Source: JANXQG01 sp964615095 (GTDB taxonomy: Bacteria; Planctomycetota; Planctomycetia; Pirellulales; Thermoguttaceae). From it: a DNA stretch of 64,000 nucleotides. The notes beneath the pieces were generated by a model. That model was not told where the DNA came from. It did no database searches and was given only the letters and a program-made list of their open reading frames with translations. A program made the translations under genes and the position numbers. The stretch is from positions 270,663 through 334,662 of the forward strand of contig CAZTPX010000001.1 of assembly GCA_964615095.1 (NCBI GenBank), given 5' to 3'. How positions within the stretch are numbered: the stretch's first letter is position 1; every line of letters begins with the position of its first letter. Shown here in pieces: positions 16,801 to 25,474 of this stretch.

Positions 16801-18114
16801 ATGAAGAAGTCGTATCGCGTTATTCTGCTGTTAGTTACGATGATTGGATTGGCGGCCTGCGGCCGTAAACTCGTGGGCGACGACTGGCCCCAATGGCGCG
16901 GTCCGACGCGCGATGACGTGTGGAAGGAATCCGGTATTGTCGAGAAGTTTTCCGCTCCGCAGCTTCCTATCCGCTGGCGGGCCGCCATCAGCAGCGGATA
17001 CAGCGGCCCGACCGTGGCCCAAGGCCGCGTCTATGTCACCGACCTGTTGACCGAACCGCGAATGGCGGAAAGGGTCCACTGTTTCGATTGGAAAACGGGC
17101 CATAGCCTCTGGACGTTCGCCTACGACTGCGCGTATAAGAACGTGGGCTACGTGGCGGGGCCGCGGGCCGCCGTCTCGATCGACGACGGCCGGGCCTATG
17201 CCCTGGGGACCATGGGGCATCTGCACTGCCTCGATGCCGCCACAGGCAAGGTGCTCTGGAAGAAGCAGCCGGGTGTCGATTACAAGATCCGTATGCCGAT
17301 CTGGGGCATTGCCTCAGCGCCCCTGGTGGATGGCGATCTGGTGATCGTCCAACTCGGCGCTGAGGGGGCCTGCCTGATGGCCCTGGACAAGAAGACTGGC
17401 GCGCAGCGTTGGCGGGCGCTGAACGATCTGGCCTCCTATTCGGCCCCGATTATTATTCAGCAGGCCGGCCGGCGAGTGTTGGTGTGCTGGACGGGCAATA
17501 ACGTGGTCGGGCTCAATCCGGCCACGGGCGGCGTCTATTGGAAGTATCCCTTCCCGCCAGCGAAGATGGTCATCAATGTTCCCACGCCGGTGGTTTCGGG
17601 CAATCGACTCTTCCTCACGGGGTTCTACGACGGTTCCCTGATGCTCAAGCTCGACCAGGACGAGCCGCGGGTGGAGAAACTCTGGCGGCGGATAGGCGAA
17701 AGTGAACGGCACACCGACGCGCTGCACGCCATGATCAGCACGCCCTACATGGATGGTGATTATGTCTACGGCGTGGACAGCTACGGCGAATTGCGGTGCC
17801 TGGACGGGCGCACTGGAAACCGCATCTGGGAAGATCTGACGGCCGTGCCCAAGGCCCGCTGGGCTACCATCCACATGGTCCGCAACGGCGGGCGAACGTG
17901 GATGTTCAACGAGCGCGGAGAATTGGTCATCGGCATGCTTTCTCCGCAGGGCTTTCACGAGATCAGTCGCACAAAGCTCATAGTCCCGACAACCGTTCAG
18001 TTAGACCAGAGGGGGGGTGTTTGCTGGGCGCATCCCGCCTATGCGTATAAACACATATTTGCCCGCAATGATCGCGAGTTGGTCTGCGCCAGCCTGGCTG
18101 CGGAAGATCCGTGA
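16801..18114 (+). CDS. PQQ-type beta-propeller lipoprotein
   Basis: The start at ATG 16801 gives 437 residues with a lipoprotein signal (MKKSYRVILLLVTMIGLAAC). The mature part begins DDWPQWRGPTRDDVW, the usual opening of planctomycete PQQ-like propellers. It continues with blades such as GRVYVTDLLTEPRMAERVHC, HCLDAATGKVLWKKQPGVDY, WRALNDLASYSAPIIIQ and VVGLNPATGGVYWKYPF. Residues for PQQ or metal catalysis are not evident, so it is probably a binding or scaffold propeller rather than a dehydrogenase. Confidence 0.88.
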   Translation: MKKSYRVILLLVTMIGLAACGRKLVGDDWPQWRGPTRDDVWKESGIVEKFSAPQLPIRWRAAISSGYSGPTVAQGRVYVTDLLTEPRMAERVHCFDWKTGHSLWTFAYDCAYKNVGYVAGPRAAVSIDDGRAYALGTMGHLHCLDAATGKVLWKKQPGVDYKIRMPIWGIASAPLVDGDLVIVQLGAEGACLMALDKKTGAQRWRALNDLASYSAPIIIQQAGRRVLVCWTGNNVVGLNPATGGVYWKYPFPPAKMVINVPTPVVSGNRLFLTGFYDGSLMLKLDQDEPRVEKLWRRIGESERHTDALHAMISTPYMDGDYVYGVDSYGELRCLDGRTGNRIWEDLTAVPKARWATIHMVRNGGRTWMFNERGELVIGMLSPQGFHEISRTKLIVPTTVQLDQRGGVCWAHPAYAYKHIFARNDRELVCASLAAEDP

Positions 18115-18242
18115 GCGGCCGGTGGATTCCCGCAATAAGAGGAGTTGCGAAAAAAGGGGCTGCTATGCGGCCAAGAAGATGCTAGAATAAAGTCATCCTC
18201 CCGGCGTGGATCTTTAGACACTTTCGAGTAAGGAACCCGCAT

Positions 18243-18512
18243 ATGACTCCTGAACGGCAATTCATGTGCAACAACGATGTTCTCCGCTTCCTTGCGGACG
18301 AGCAAGGCCGCACCTTGGCGGAGATTGCCACCCATTTTGGCGTTACTTTGACGGCTATTCGCAACCGGGTCATACGCCTGATGCAGTTGCAATCCGTCAC
18401 CAGGCAACGCAACGACCAGCGGCGGCGGGGCCGGCCGCAGTTCTTGTACTACATAACGCCCCGCGGCTCGGCCATCTTGAAAGAGACGGCCGAGGAAGCA
18501 AGTCCTTCCTGA
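18243..18512 (+). CDS. Small winged-helix DNA-binding protein
   Basis: An 89-residue protein from ATG 18243 with an AAGGA ribosome site. A helix-turn-helix is readable (RTLAEIATHFGVTLTAIRNRVIRLM), followed by a basic wing (RQRNDQRRRGRPQFLYYITP), as in ArsR/MarR-like single-domain regulators. No effector domain or metal site is visible. It is separated by 128 nt from the PQQ gene and converges with the LSGN-repeat gene. Targets are unknown. Confidence 0.75.
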   Translation: MTPERQFMCNNDVLRFLADEQGRTLAEIATHFGVTLTAIRNRVIRLMQLQSVTRQRNDQRRRGRPQFLYYITPRGSAILKETAEEASPS

Positions 18513-18526
18513 CGAGAGCGGCGAAT

Positions 18527-19111
18527 CTACCGGGGCGGGGTCCGTGCCGAGTTCTTTGCCGCCGGAGCTTGGGACGGCTGAGCCGCGCCGGGCCTGATGG
18601 TATTGCCGCTGTTCTGGATGTGGACTTCGATTTTGATGTTGGAGAACATCGAGAAGCTGTTCCCGCTTAAAATCGGAGTCTGGTTTTCCGAGAGCACTTT
18701 CGCGGAGTTGCCCGAGAGCACCTTCGGATTGTTGCCGGAGAGCAGTGCCGTGTGATTCTTGGAGAGCAAGTCGGTTTCGTTGCCCGACAGCAGATCCACA
18801 GTGACATCGAGCGCCCCGCGCAGCAGTGCGCCCAGGGTCTTTAGTTTCTCCGCGGTTGTGGCCGTCTTTTGCGGCGATGCAGGGGTAGTCGCGGTGATAG
18901 TCGTCCATACGGATGACGTTGTGGCCGTTTTTTGCGGCGATGAAGGCGTGTTCGGCTTGGCCACGGGGGACTTGCCCGGTTCGGCGGAAAACAGCCGCTG
19001 TTGGGCCGACAGGACCGCGGCCAGGGAAAGGAAGACCGCCATGACATAGATCTGGATCTGGAACGTGTGTCGCATTTTGGGCTCCATGGGAATCGGGTTC
19101 GAGGTATTCAC
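18527..19111 (-). CDS. Exported protein with tandem 8-residue LSGN repeats
   Basis: Unknown family. Possible starts are GTG 19111, ATG 19087 or ATG 19075; all lead into a signal sequence (IYVMAVFLSLAAVLSA). A Thr/Pro-rich linker with a duplicated SPQKTATT (residues 58-65 and 79-86) follows. Then come about seven 8-residue units at residues 106-161: DLLSGNET, DLLSKNHT, ALLSGNNP, KVLSGNSA, KVLSENQT, PILSGNSF, SMFSNIKI. The tail is Pro/Ala-rich. The strict period and alternating hydrophobic positions suggest a small beta-solenoid or amyloid-like stack. Convergent with the winged-helix gene (14-nt gap). Confidence 0.7.
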   Translation of the reverse strand: MNTSNPIPMEPKMRHTFQIQIYVMAVFLSLAAVLSAQQRLFSAEPGKSPVAKPNTPSSPQKTATTSSVWTTITATTPASPQKTATTAEKLKTLGALLRGALDVTVDLLSGNETDLLSKNHTALLSGNNPKVLSGNSAKVLSENQTPILSGNSFSMFSNIKIEVHIQNSGNTIRPGAAQPSQAPAAKNSARTPPR

Positions 19112-19172
19112 AAGACGCCCTTTGAGTATAGTTCCCAGCCCGGCAGATGCAAGCGGCCTGGGTGGCCGTCCC

Positions 19173-19226
19173 GTGGCACGGGCTTCCAGCCCGTGGAACG
19201 CGACACGGGCAGGATGCCCGTGCCAC
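19173..19226. repeat. Inverted-repeat element GTGGCACGGGC ... GCCCGTGCCAC
   Basis: The arms GTGGCACGGGC (from 19173) and GCCCGTGCCAC (to 19226) are exact complements. Each has an inner hairpin (CACGGGCTTCCAGCCCGTG and CACGGGCAGGATGCCCGTG). Intergenic, between the LSGN-repeat gene and the small membrane protein. Confidence 0.85.
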
Positions 19227-19361
19227 AGTCGTGCCTTTCAGCCGGAAGATCTTGCCGCACGCAATTGGTCTTATAACCCGTTGGCTGCATGGCACGCGCC
19301 ACGAAAATCGTTAGAATCAAGATGTATTGAGTTCTCCTCCGTCTTTTTCAGGAGGTCGACG

Positions 19362-19595
19362 ATGACCAGATATCGTTTTGAACAGGCGTTGGTTTCGGCG
19401 TTCGGACTGGTTGTCGGTCTGGCACTTGCTATGCTCATTGCCCCGGGCGATATCGGTCTGTGGGTCGTGATCGCAATTCTCTTGGCTATCTTTTGCCGTG
19501 CGTTTTTCATCCGGGGGTTGTATGGCGAGTTGTTCTGGCCTGTGTCGCACCATCGGGCCAAGAAAGCTGACCGGCCGGTAACGCGGCATGCTTAG
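19362..19595 (+). CDS. Small two-helix membrane protein, unknown function
   Basis: A 77-residue protein with start ATG 19362 set by an ideal Shine-Dalgarno (CAGGAGGTCGACG). Hydrophobic segments LVSAFGLVVGLALAMLI and GLWVVIAILLAIFCRAFFI are followed by a basic tail (HHRAKKADRPVTRH). It ends 3 nt before the end of rarA on the other strand. Not recognised beyond a short membrane protein. Confidence 0.65.
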   Translation: MTRYRFEQALVSAFGLVVGLALAMLIAPGDIGLWVVIAILLAIFCRAFFIRGLYGELFWPVSHHRAKKADRPVTRHA

Positions 19596-19598
19596 GGG

Positions 19599-20909
19599 CT
19601 ATCCGCGCAGTCGAGCCCGGATCGCCTTCAACCGCTCGATTAGTTCCTTTTCGAATCCTCGCTCGACCGGTCGATAGTACTCGCGCTGCACACCCAGGTA
19701 ATCCTGTGCGGCGATGCCCCCTTCAGCGTCGTGGGCGTACTGGTAGTCTTGCCCTTGGCCCAAACGCTTCGCGCCGCCGTAGTGCGAGTCGCGGAGGTGG
19801 ACCGGCACGGGCAGCAGGCGGCCCTCGCTGACGTCCTTGCGGGCCTCGCCGATGCCCACCGTCGCGGCGTTCGACTTGGGCGCACACGCCAGGTAGGTCA
19901 CGGCCTGGGCCAGCGTCAATTGACATTCCGGCAGTCCCACCAACTCGCAACCATGGGCGGCGGCCACGGCCAACGGCAGGGCGGCGGGATCGGCATTGCC
20001 TACGTCTTCGCTAGCCAGGATCACCAGCCGCCGCGCGAGAAAGCGGACGTCTTCGCCCCCCTCAAGCATCCGCGCCAGCCAGTAAAGGGCCGCGTCCGGA
20101 TCGCTGCCGCGAATGCTCTTGATCAGCGCGCTGATGGAATCGTAGTGCGCATCGCCGGCCCGATCGTACTGGACGGCCTTGCGCTGCACCGATTCGGCGG
20201 CCAACGCGCGGGTGAATTCCACCGGCCGCTGGGGACTGGAGAGCACGCCGATTTCCAGCGCCGAAAGTGCCCGGCGGGCATCGCCGTCGCTGGTCTCCGC
20301 AAGGAACTCCAAGGCGTCGTCGTGCAACCGTACCTGGTACTGGCCCAGGCCGCGACGCGCGTCTTCCGCGGCCCGGCGGAGCAGCGACTTGATGTCGTCG
20401 CTGGATAGCGGCTGGAACTGGAAGATGCGGCTGCGGCTGACCAAGGCACTATTGACCGTGAAAAAGGGGTTCTCGGTCGTCGCCCCCACCAGGATCACTT
20501 CGCCCTCCTCCACGCCCGGCAGGAGCACGTCCTGCTGGGCCTTGTTGAAGCGATGGATCTCGTCGACGAACAGCAGCGTCCGCTGGGCCGTAGTCGAGAG
20601 CCGGTCGCGGGCCTCGGTAAGCACCTCGCGCAGCTCCTTCACGCCGCTGGCTACGGCGCTGATTTGCTGGAAATGGCTGCGGCTCTCGCGGGCCAAGAGG
20701 CGGGCGAGCGTGGTCTTGCCCGTGCCTGGCGGACCGTAAAAGATCACGGAGCCGAGCCGGTCGGCCGCCAGCAGCCTGCGCAATAACTTGCCCTCGCCAA
20801 GAAAGTGCTGCTGACCGACGAACTCGTCGAGTTTCGTCGGCCGCATCCGCGCTGCCAGAGGCTGAGCAGCACGCAGGTTCTCTTCTTCAGAAGCAGCGAA
20901 CAAAGACAT
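19599..20909 (-). CDS. rarA: RarA/MgsA replication-associated recombination AAA+ ATPase
   Basis: Clamp-loader-like AAA+ protein acting at stalled replication forks. In its 436 residues it has the N-terminal PLAARMRPTKLDEFVGQQHF, Walker A FYGPPGTGKTTLARLLA, Walker B LLFVDEIHRFNKAQQD and sensor 1 GATTENPFFTVN. The C-terminal part contains MLEGGEDVRFLARRLVILAS and the RarA-typical RDSHYGGAKRLGQG. Full length, ATG at 20909. Its upstream gap (20910-21063) contains heptamer repeats. Confidence 0.95.
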   Translation of the reverse strand: MSLFAASEEENLRAAQPLAARMRPTKLDEFVGQQHFLGEGKLLRRLLAADRLGSVIFYGPPGTGKTTLARLLARESRSHFQQISAVASGVKELREVLTEARDRLSTTAQRTLLFVDEIHRFNKAQQDVLLPGVEEGEVILVGATTENPFFTVNSALVSRSRIFQFQPLSSDDIKSLLRRAAEDARRGLGQYQVRLHDDALEFLAETSDGDARRALSALEIGVLSSPQRPVEFTRALAAESVQRKAVQYDRAGDAHYDSISALIKSIRGSDPDAALYWLARMLEGGEDVRFLARRLVILASEDVGNADPAALPLAVAAAHGCELVGLPECQLTLAQAVTYLACAPKSNAATVGIGEARKDVSEGRLLPVPVHLRDSHYGGAKRLGQGQDYQYAHDAEGGIAAQDYLGVQREYYRPVERGFEKELIERLKAIRARLRG

Positions 20910-20935
20910 GGCAGCACCTGGCGGAACAGAAAAAA

Positions 20936-21066
20936 GAAATCCGAAATCCGAATGTCGAAATCCGAAACAAATTCAAAAACCAAAGGTGGAAATTCGAAAC
21001 CTTTGATCATTCCTGCTTTGTATTTTGAATTTGTTTCGTATTTCGGACTTCGAATTTCGTATTTTA
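20936..21066. repeat. Heptamer-type arrays (GAAATCC)n and inverted (TTTCGGA/TTTCGTA)n
   Basis: GAAATCC, GAAATCC, GAATGTC, GAAATCC run from ~20936; from ~21033 the opposite-facing TTTCGTA, TTTCGGA, CTTCGAA, TTTCGTA follow. The two arms face each other across ~60 AT-rich nt between rarA and the glycosylase gene. Confidence 0.8.
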
Positions 21067-21756
21067 CTCCCCATTCGTCATTCGGATTTCGTCATTTCCT
21101 ATGGGTCCTCCTTTGGGCAACATTGTTTCAAGTGGACAAGTCCTGCACAGCGGCTTGCTCTTCTTGCAGAAGTGCTTCCCAAGGTTGACCAGCAAGGCGT
21201 GAAATTCGTTGAACATGGCGGCGTCGGCCGGAAGATGATCGTGAAAATACTCCTGGATCTGGTGGTAATCCGCCTCCGAGTCGATCCATCCGTGGCGGCT
21301 GAAGATGCGGTAGGTGTAGGCATCGACCACGAAAGTCGGCAGCGAGCCGGCGTAGAGGAGGATCGAATCGGCCGTTTCCGGCCCTACGCCATTGACGCCC
21401 AGCAACTCCTCGCGAAGCCGGGCCAGCGGCATGCGGAACATCGCCGCGATCGAGCCGTCGTACCGCTGGATCAGGAATTTCAGCAGGCTCCGCAGCCGCT
21501 TGGCCTTGATGCGGTAGTAGCCGGCCGGCCGAATCAGTTCCTCCAGTTCTTCTGGGGGCACGCCGTACAAGGCCTGCGGATCGAGCAGATCGGCCTGGCG
21601 AAGGTTGCGGATCGCCCGCTCGACGTTCTGCCAGTTCGTGTTCTGCACCAAGATGGCGCCAACCATGATTTCGAACGGGGTATCGCCGGGCCACCATTTT
21701 TGAGGGCCAAAAGCGTCGAGCAACTGCTGATAGACTTCTCGCAAAACGATGCTCAT
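21064..21756 (-). CDS. Endonuclease-III-like HhH-GPD DNA glycosylase
   Basis: Base-excision-repair glycosylase of 230 residues from ATG 21756 (MSIVLREVYQQLLDAFGPQK). It has PFEIMVGAILVQNTNWQNVE, the helix-hairpin-helix LLGVNGVGPETADSILLYAG and the catalytic Asp in FVVDAYTYRIFSRHG. The endonuclease III lyase Lys (the LPGVGRKTA position) is replaced by Glu, so a monofunctional 3-methyladenine/MagIII-type enzyme is more likely than bifunctional Nth. The cluster region CKKSKPLCRTCPLETML has only three of four expected Cys; the fourth position is Leu. The C-terminal ~10 codons run into repeat DNA. The divergent CPBP gene starts 42 nt away. Confidence 0.87.
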   Translation of the reverse strand: MSIVLREVYQQLLDAFGPQKWWPGDTPFEIMVGAILVQNTNWQNVERAIRNLRQADLLDPQALYGVPPEELEELIRPAGYYRIKAKRLRSLLKFLIQRYDGSIAAMFRMPLARLREELLGVNGVGPETADSILLYAGSLPTFVVDAYTYRIFSRHGWIDSEADYHQIQEYFHDHLPADAAMFNEFHALLVNLGKHFCKKSKPLCRTCPLETMLPKGGPIGNDEIRMTNGE

Positions 21757-21798
21757 GGTAGACTTTCGGGAAAATGCAGCATCTATTGTAGCACCGGA

Positions 21799-22575
21799 AT
21801 GAGCATGGCAAAACGCATGGATGAGCAAATCACTCCGGCCGAGGCCCCGAACGTGGGCAGCGATTACTGGTCGCAGTCGCGGCGGCCCTTGGCCAGCCTG
21901 CTTTTCGCCGGGCCGCTGCTGGCGATCTACGAGGCCGGCCTGGTCTGCCTTGGCCCCAGCGCCATGCGCAACGGGGCCGACGCCTGGCTGCGGCAAACGC
22001 TCGAACTGCTGGGCTTCAACGCCTATTTTCTGCTCCCGGCCCTCACGGTCGGCATTCTCTTGGGCTGGCATCACGTGCTGCGGCAACCGTGGCACGTCCG
22101 CCGCGCCGTATTTTTGGGCATGACCGCCGAGTGTTTCGGCCTGGCTGCGGCCCTTTGGCTTTTTTGGAGGTTGCTCGTCGGATTTATCTTTCCGGCGGCG
22201 ATGCGTACGGCCGGCCAGACCATCGTCGGTTTCCTGGCGACGATCGTAAGTTATTTGGGAGCCGGCATCTACGAAGAATTGCTCTTTCGCCTGATTCTGT
22301 TGAATGCAGTGATCGGGCTGTTGGCATGGATGCGCGCCGGGCCAAGGGCCAGCGTAGTGGGCGGAGTCGTGCTGACAAGCTTGTGGTTCTCGGCCGCCCA
22401 TTACGTCGGTCCCTACGGCGATCTGTTTTCCTGGCGGACATTCGTATTCCGTTTCCTGGCCGGCGTATTTTTCGCCGTGCTGTTGCGATTTCGGGGCTTC
22501 GGCATCGCCGCCGGCACGCACGCGCTGTACGACGTGCTCGTGTTCTTGACGACGATCGCCGGGCAGCCGCGATGA
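21799..22575 (+). CDS. CPBP-family intramembrane metalloprotease
   Basis: Membrane-embedded Abi/CAAX-protease-like enzyme. In-frame starts are ATG 21799, 21805 and 21817. The 258-residue product has about seven hydrophobic helices and the family's three motifs: EE with Arg (GIYEELLFRLILLN), FxxxH (SLWFSAAHYVG) and HxxxD (GTHALYDVLVF). The substrate is unknown; in bacteria such proteins act in peptide processing or immunity. Divergent from the glycosylase gene with a 42-nt gap. Confidence 0.88.
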   Translation: MSMAKRMDEQITPAEAPNVGSDYWSQSRRPLASLLFAGPLLAIYEAGLVCLGPSAMRNGADAWLRQTLELLGFNAYFLLPALTVGILLGWHHVLRQPWHVRRAVFLGMTAECFGLAAALWLFWRLLVGFIFPAAMRTAGQTIVGFLATIVSYLGAGIYEELLFRLILLNAVIGLLAWMRAGPRASVVGGVVLTSLWFSAAHYVGPYGDLFSWRTFVFRFLAGVFFAVLLRFRGFGIAAGTHALYDVLVFLTTIAGQPR

Positions 22576-22669
22576 TGCTAGCAAAGGCAGCACGCCCGGC
22601 GGCTAACTCTGCGCCGGCGCTTTGTCAAGAGTACCTGAAAAACGCCATGAAAGATTCCGGAAAACTCCC

Positions 22670-22698
22670 TTGGATGACCGCGAGGAACTCGCTATAAT
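22670..22698 (+). promoter_or_regulatory. Sigma-70 type promoter upstream of the DUF2617 gene
   Basis: TTGGAT (22670-22675), a 17-nt spacer and a perfect TATAAT (22693-22698). It lies ~165 nt before the chosen start at 22866. Confidence 0.7.
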
Positions 22699-22865
22699 GC
22701 AGCCGTGAGATACAAAGGAATTCATTCCGCCCAAGCGTTCCTGACCTGAAGACCACAAGCCCCGGGATTGCACGGCGCCGGATCGGACGACGATCCGACT
22801 CCCGCCGCGGGGAACGAGCGGTTTTCTGCCAGGCACGCATGGGCAATGCGATAGCAAAAGGAATT

Positions 22866-23411
22866 GTGAAAGTGCTGACTGTTCGACCCAAAGTCGCGGA
22901 GTTGGTCTTTCAGCTCTACGGACGGCCGCTGCACCCGGAGCTCTTCGAGGTGTATCACTCCCGCCGAGTCTCGCGGGGGGATTACGAAGCTCGGATCGAC
23001 ATCACCAGCGCCGGCCACGTAGTGACGTGGCGCTGCGGGGGGATGACGCTCACCGAGGTGGCCGCCTCGGCCCATCATCCCTTGCCGCAGACGCGGCGGG
23101 TGATGTCTTACTCGCTCAAGGGCCAGCGGAGCGACCGCGTCGAGTGTCGCGGCGGCGTCCGTTACGAGATGAACTTCCAACTCGAACCTGTCGATCCCGA
23201 GGTTTTCTGGACCTTCCAGCAGGAGTTGGCCGAAGACGGCTTGCGGAAGGGTGTGTTCCATAGGTTCGACGCCAGCGGCCGCATGGCCATGGGAGCGTTG
23301 AGCTACATCAATTATGAGCTGCGCAGCCGCAAGATGCTCATCCAGGCATTTCACACCTTCCCGGATGACTATGCGATTGTGAAGAGCCAGTCGATGATCG
23401 TGCTGCCGTAA
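22866..23411 (+). CDS. DUF2617 family protein
   Basis: Unknown-function family. The start was placed at GTG 22866 because an AAAAGGAATT ribosome site precedes it and the product then opens MKVLTVRPKVAELVFQLYGR; an ATG at 22839 gives nine extra residues. About 181 residues, soluble and without a signal, with highly conserved-looking stretches (ITSAGHVVTWRCGGMTLTEV, HHPLPQTRRVMSYSLKGQRS, QAFHTFPDDYAIVKSQS). Monocistronic with its own promoter. Confidence 0.85.
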   Translation: MKVLTVRPKVAELVFQLYGRPLHPELFEVYHSRRVSRGDYEARIDITSAGHVVTWRCGGMTLTEVAASAHHPLPQTRRVMSYSLKGQRSDRVECRGGVRYEMNFQLEPVDPEVFWTFQQELAEDGLRKGVFHRFDASGRMAMGALSYINYELRSRKMLIQAFHTFPDDYAIVKSQSMIVLP

Positions 23412-23459
23412 CTCTACTGCTCGCGGTTGTGAGAGGCTATCCGAGAAGTCTCCTCAACA

Positions 23460-23524
23460 CGTCCCGCGACTCGCGACCCGCAAGCGGGTACCCCGGGTAC
23501 CCCGGAGAGGGTTAGGCTGAGGGC
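23460..23524. repeat. Palindromic repeat remnants (ACCCGCAAGCGGGT; inverted CCCTCA..CTAACCCTCTCC)
   Basis: GACCCGCAAGCGGGTACCCC, a following GGGTACCCC and GAGAGGGTTAGGCTGAGGGC belong to families also seen at 5757 and 47446. They occupy the ~200-nt gap before the prepilin peptidase gene. Confidence 0.6.
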
Positions 23525-23621
23525 AACTTGCGCCGTTGTTGATCGTCAAAGCCTTCATCACGGTGATGTTTTCGATCATAGTAAAACACAACCCATAGTC
23601 AACAATTAGCGGAAAAATTGT

Positions 23622-24953
23622 TCACCCGCTATTGCGTCGTAGCTTTGACATCACCCACCGAACTGGTGGAAGAAGCAAAACCAGCAGGAGCATGCAGACA
23701 ATCAGGACTGCCAACAACCACCAGCCGAGAAAGAAATAGGGGCGGAAGAAGTCCCACCAAATGCTCCAGTCCAGCCCGGGGATGCGCCACCACGCCAGCA
23801 CCGTGGCTGCGGCCGCCAAGCAGAGAAAGGGTCCATAAGGAATCTGTGTTTTGCCACGGAAAATCAATCGGACCAAGCCGATAATCGCTCCCGCAAAGGG
23901 AGCCAGAAAGAAGATGATGACCGTCGCCTGCCAACCGAGGAAGGCGCCAATCATGGCCAGCAGCGTGACGTCGCCGAAACCCATCGCCTCTTGGCGCAAG
24001 GCGACACTGGCAAAGATGCGGACGAGCCAGACCATTCCCCCGCCAATAACGACGCCCGCCAACCCGCTCACCAGGCCGGCCCAAGCGGGGCCGCCCATCG
24101 ACCAGACCTTGGCGATCGCCAGCGAACCCACAACCGCCAGGCCCAGCAGAGCGTAAGTCGTCCACTGGCGCACGATGCGCACGGAATAATAGCGGACGGC
24201 GTGCAAACAGCCCAATCGCCTGTCCCAGCCTCCCGCCGCCAGGGCCAGGCACCAGCCGCAGAAGGCGACAATCGCTGCGGCCAAGGCGGGGCGGCCGGTC
24301 AAACCCTGCGCCAGCCATGGGTGGCTGTTCAGCGGAGAGGTCAGCCAAACCGATGTCAAAATATTGAAGGCGGGCGGCTGCCGGGGGATAATGTCCGGTA
24401 AGAGGGCATAGGGCCACAGCGTCACGAGCACCAGCCCCGCGAGAGTACACGGGATCGTCACGCCGTCGGGGACCGTCATCTCGTCCACGTCCACCCAGAA
24501 CGCTACGAGCATGAAACAGAAAAGCACGACGTGGCAGATGAACTGCTCGTGTCGGATGGCTGCCAGAGCCAGCTTTATCTTGGCGGGGTCGAAGACGCCG
24601 ACAGGCACAAAAACTTCGGGGAACGGCGGTACCAGGCCGTATCCGGCGATCTCCCACCAATACAGCAGCGCGAAACCGATGCCTGCCAGCAGTTCCAGCA
24701 GCATGGGCCGGATCCAGAAGCCAGCGCCATGCACGTTGGCCTCCCGCCGCAGCCCCAGCCACCCGATCACCGGCACGCGGTCCCACAACTGCCGTGGAGG
24801 CGCCTTGGCATCCGGCCGTATCCACGGGCCGATCGGCCGCTGCCTCCAGGCCAGCCGGTAAATGCCCAGGTTGACCACGGCCCCCGCGCAGCAGCCCAAA
24901 ATGAAAAGCACCGCCAAGCGGACTTCAATCGGGATGGATAGGATAAAGGTCAC
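23622..24953 (-). CDS. A24-type prepilin peptidase, large variant
   Basis: Membrane aspartic protease that cleaves class III/IV signal peptides of pilins. The GTG start at 24953 overlaps the aroK stop by 4 nt. The 443 residues are longer than usual PilD (~280) because of extra hydrophobic loops. Catalytic Asp candidates lie in WVDVDEMTVPDGVTIP and in the GFGDVTLLAMIGAFLGW motif. The N-terminal cytosolic four-Cys zinc domain of PilD is absent; a single CC is in helix 1. It is coupled to aroK rather than to the pilus genes at 58 kb, which have their own small peptidase. Confidence 0.87.
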   Translation of the reverse strand: MTFILSIPIEVRLAVLFILGCCAGAVVNLGIYRLAWRQRPIGPWIRPDAKAPPRQLWDRVPVIGWLGLRREANVHGAGFWIRPMLLELLAGIGFALLYWWEIAGYGLVPPFPEVFVPVGVFDPAKIKLALAAIRHEQFICHVVLFCFMLVAFWVDVDEMTVPDGVTIPCTLAGLVLVTLWPYALLPDIIPRQPPAFNILTSVWLTSPLNSHPWLAQGLTGRPALAAAIVAFCGWCLALAAGGWDRRLGCLHAVRYYSVRIVRQWTTYALLGLAVVGSLAIAKVWSMGGPAWAGLVSGLAGVVIGGGMVWLVRIFASVALRQEAMGFGDVTLLAMIGAFLGWQATVIIFFLAPFAGAIIGLVRLIFRGKTQIPYGPFLCLAAAATVLAWWRIPGLDWSIWWDFFRPYFFLGWWLLAVLIVCMLLLVLLLPPVRWVMSKLRRNSG

Positions 24954-25474
24954 GTTGAAAATTTAAGCTGCGCGAGGATTTCTTCTGTCAACTGCTCGGG
25001 CGACTTGCCCTCCGTGTCGACAATCAGGTGGGCCGACTCGCGATAAATCGGTGCGCGGCGTTGCAATAGTTGTACAATCTCCTCCAGCGGCGGCAGGTTG
25101 GTCAACCCCGGGCGGCGATCGGCCGTCGTGGCATCGCCCGTCATACGCTTCAGGATCGTTTCAGGTGCGGCGGTCAACCAGACTACCTGCCCGGATTTTC
25201 GCATCGTCCGGCGGCTTTCCTCCCGCAGCGGCGCCCCGCCGCCGGCGGCCACGACCAGCCTTGGCTGCCCGCAGAGAGCGGCGATCACCGTGGATTCCAG
25301 GTCGCGAAAGGCCGGTTCGCCGTCCTCCGCAAAGATACGGGCAATCGACTTGCCGGCGCGGCGCTCGATCTCCACGTCGGCATCGATCCAGTCCCAGCCC
25401 AATCGCTCCGCCAAGTGTCGGGCAAGGGTCGTCTTTCCAGTAGCACGGTAGCCGACAAGGACGAGATTCATCAT
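24950..25474 (-). CDS. aroK: Shikimate kinase
   Basis: Phosphorylates shikimate in the aromatic amino acid pathway. The 174-residue NMP-kinase fold has the P-loop GYRATGKTTLARHLAE, the shikimate-binding IDADVEIERRAGKSI and the glycine-rich VVAAGGGAPLREESRR. A lid Arg lies in DRRPGLTNLPP. Start ATG 25474, with AGGAAATG just upstream. The stop overlaps the prepilin peptidase start (GTGA), indicating translational coupling in one transcript. Confidence 0.95.
   Translation of the reverse strand: MMNLVLVGYRATGKTTLARHLAERLGWDWIDADVEIERRAGKSIARIFAEDGEPAFRDLESTVIAALCGQPRLVVAAGGGAPLREESRRTMRKSGQVVWLTAAPETILKRMTGDATTADRRPGLTNLPPLEEIVQLLQRRAPIYRESAHLIVDTEGKSPEQLTEEILAQLKFST

Noticed and set aside
18870..18960. 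DNA tandem repeat in the LSGN gene taken as a mobile element
   Set aside because: It is the coding duplication of SPQKTATT in a Thr/Pro linker; no inverted arms or matches elsewhere in the window.
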